NCBI GenBank assembly: GCA_959604115.1
Contig: CAUHBW010000220.1
Coordinates: 1-6,531, forward strand
Origin: an uncultured Bilophila sp.
GTDB lineage: Bacteria > Desulfobacterota > Desulfovibrionia > Desulfovibrionales > Desulfovibrionaceae
Reading direction: 5' to 3'
Length of the DNA: 6,531 nucleotides
Shown here: positions 5,909 through 6,531 of the stretch, one piece after another
How the letters are laid out: each line of letters opens with the position of its first letter
How positions within the stretch are numbered: the stretch's first letter is position 1
Translations under genes and position numbers: made by a program
Notes under the pieces: generated by a model
The model's database searches: none
What the model was told of the DNA's origin: nothing
Seen by the model: only the letters and a program-made list of their open reading frames with translations

Positions 5909-6466
5909 ATGACAGGCCATGATTATTTCCGCGCCCTGCTGGAAGTGGCGACTGTGGTCAATTCCAGTCTGGAACCTACCGAGGTTCTGCACAAAATCAC
6001 CGAACAGACCGCCAAGGCCATGAACTGCAAGGCCAGCACCATCCGCCTGCTCGACCGCACGGGCAAGATTCTGCTCGCCAGCGCGGCATGGGGGCTGTCC
6101 TCCGGCTACATGCGCAAAGGCCCCGTGGAAGTGGCGAAAAGCGGGCTGGACGGCGAAGTGCTCGCCGGAAAGCTCATCCACCTGCGCGACGCGTGCAGCG
6201 ACGGACGCTTCCAGTATCCCGAAAGCGCCAAAGCCGAAGGGCTGGTTTCCGTACTGTCCGCACCGCTGATGGTCAACGGCAAGGCCATCGGCATTCTGCG
6301 CGTCTACTCCTCCGAGGAACGCGAGTTCACGCCGGACGAGTGCGACTTCATGCTCGGCGCGGCGAACATCTCCGCCATCGCCATCGAAAACGCCCGCATG
6401 CACGAAGCCACGCGCATGAACTACGAACTGCTCACTTCCTACAACTATCAGGTCTTTGAAGACTAA
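5909..6466 (+). CDS. Stand-alone GAF domain protein
   Basis: This 185-residue protein consists of one GAF domain (about 5-165) with a short C-terminal tail. GAF domains bind small ligands such as cyclic nucleotides, haem or other metabolites. Recognisable elements are the N-terminal helix LLEVATVVNSSLEPTEVLHKI (split as 10-19 and 20-30), CKASTIRLLD at 40-49, GLDGEVLAGKLIHL at 79-92, and the final strand and helix around SAPLMVNGKAIGILRVYS (117-134) and AIAIENARMHE (156-166). No kinase, cyclase, DNA-binding or membrane part is present, so any output must go through a partner. AAAGGAGA ahead of the ATG gives a strong start. Only 11 bases separate it from gap, with the gap ribosome binding site touching its stop codon, so the two are very likely co-transcribed. 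The cysteines (C40, C96, C145) do not match the free methionine-sulfoxide reductase pattern. Ligand unknown. Confidence 0.88.
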   Translation: MTGHDYFRALLEVATVVNSSLEPTEVLHKITEQTAKAMNCKASTIRLLDRTGKILLASAAWGLSSGYMRKGPVEVAKSGLDGEVLAGKLIHLRDACSDGRFQYPESAKAEGLVSVLSAPLMVNGKAIGILRVYSSEEREFTPDECDFMLGAANISAIAIENARMHEATRMNYELLTSYNYQVFED

Positions 6467-6477
6467 AGGATTCCCAC

Positions 6478-6531
6478 ATGCAGAAAGTCAGAGTCGGCAT
6501 CAACGGTTTCGGCCGTATCGGCAGGCAGGTG
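6478..6531 (+). CDS. gap: Glyceraldehyde-3-phosphate dehydrogenase, 5' end only
   Basis: Only the first 18 codons are present: MQKVRVGINGFGRIGRQV, running off the window end. The VGINGFGRIGR segment is the signature NAD-binding start of glycolytic GAPDH, which interconverts glyceraldehyde-3-phosphate and 1,3-bisphosphoglycerate. AAAGGA at 6465-6470 (AAAGGA overlapping the GAF stop codon) is the ribosome binding site. It is the second gene of a likely GAF-gap operon. Confidence 0.93.
   Translation, partial: MQKVRVGINGFGRIGRQV

Noticed and set aside
5909..6466. Free methionine-(R)-sulfoxide reductase
   Set aside because: This is a GAF-fold enzyme of similar size, but its characteristic cysteine-containing motifs are not visible here.

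Overview
The window is GC-rich bacterial chromosome. Gene content and codon use resemble a Desulfovibrio-like delta-proteobacterium (Desulfovibrionales). This is an inference from the S41 protease and divergent polysaccharide deacetylase pair, the protein sequences and the GC-rich third positions. No marker gene here settles the species.

Left part, 1-1262. Bases 1-346 contain no gene I can support; they hold a G/C-tract inverted repeat and a separate 11-bp inverted repeat. A Cupin_5 (DUF985) gene lies on the minus strand at 347-838. It is followed by about 420 bases without a coding gene that carry several hairpins. One of these looks like a plus-strand intrinsic terminator with no obvious gene to terminate.

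Middle, 1225-1625. This is a minus-strand tRNA operon in transcription order Val(CAC)-Asp(GTC)-Asp(GTC). A perfect -35 box lies just upstream of tRNA-Val and a clear intrinsic terminator follows the last tRNA. The two tRNA-Asp genes are identical.

Right part, 1626-6531, all plus strand. A structured leader precedes an S41 carboxyl-terminal processing protease with an intact Ser/Lys/Gln catalytic set. Next is a membrane-anchored divergent polysaccharide deacetylase (YibQ family), then proC (proline biosynthesis), a stand-alone GAF-domain protein, and the first 18 codons of gap (glyceraldehyde-3-phosphate dehydrogenase), cut by the window end. The protease and deacetylase probably act together at the cell envelope. 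The GAF gene sits 11 bases ahead of gap and is probably co-transcribed with it.

Most of the window is ordinary housekeeping sequence. The observation most worth following is in the deacetylase-family protein: nearly every Asp/His position I recall as conserved in YibQ is substituted (DD to NE, H to D, H to Y, DD to NT, H to N). This suggests a non-catalytic or re-purposed member. I see no mobile element, CRISPR array or clear novel multi-gene system.
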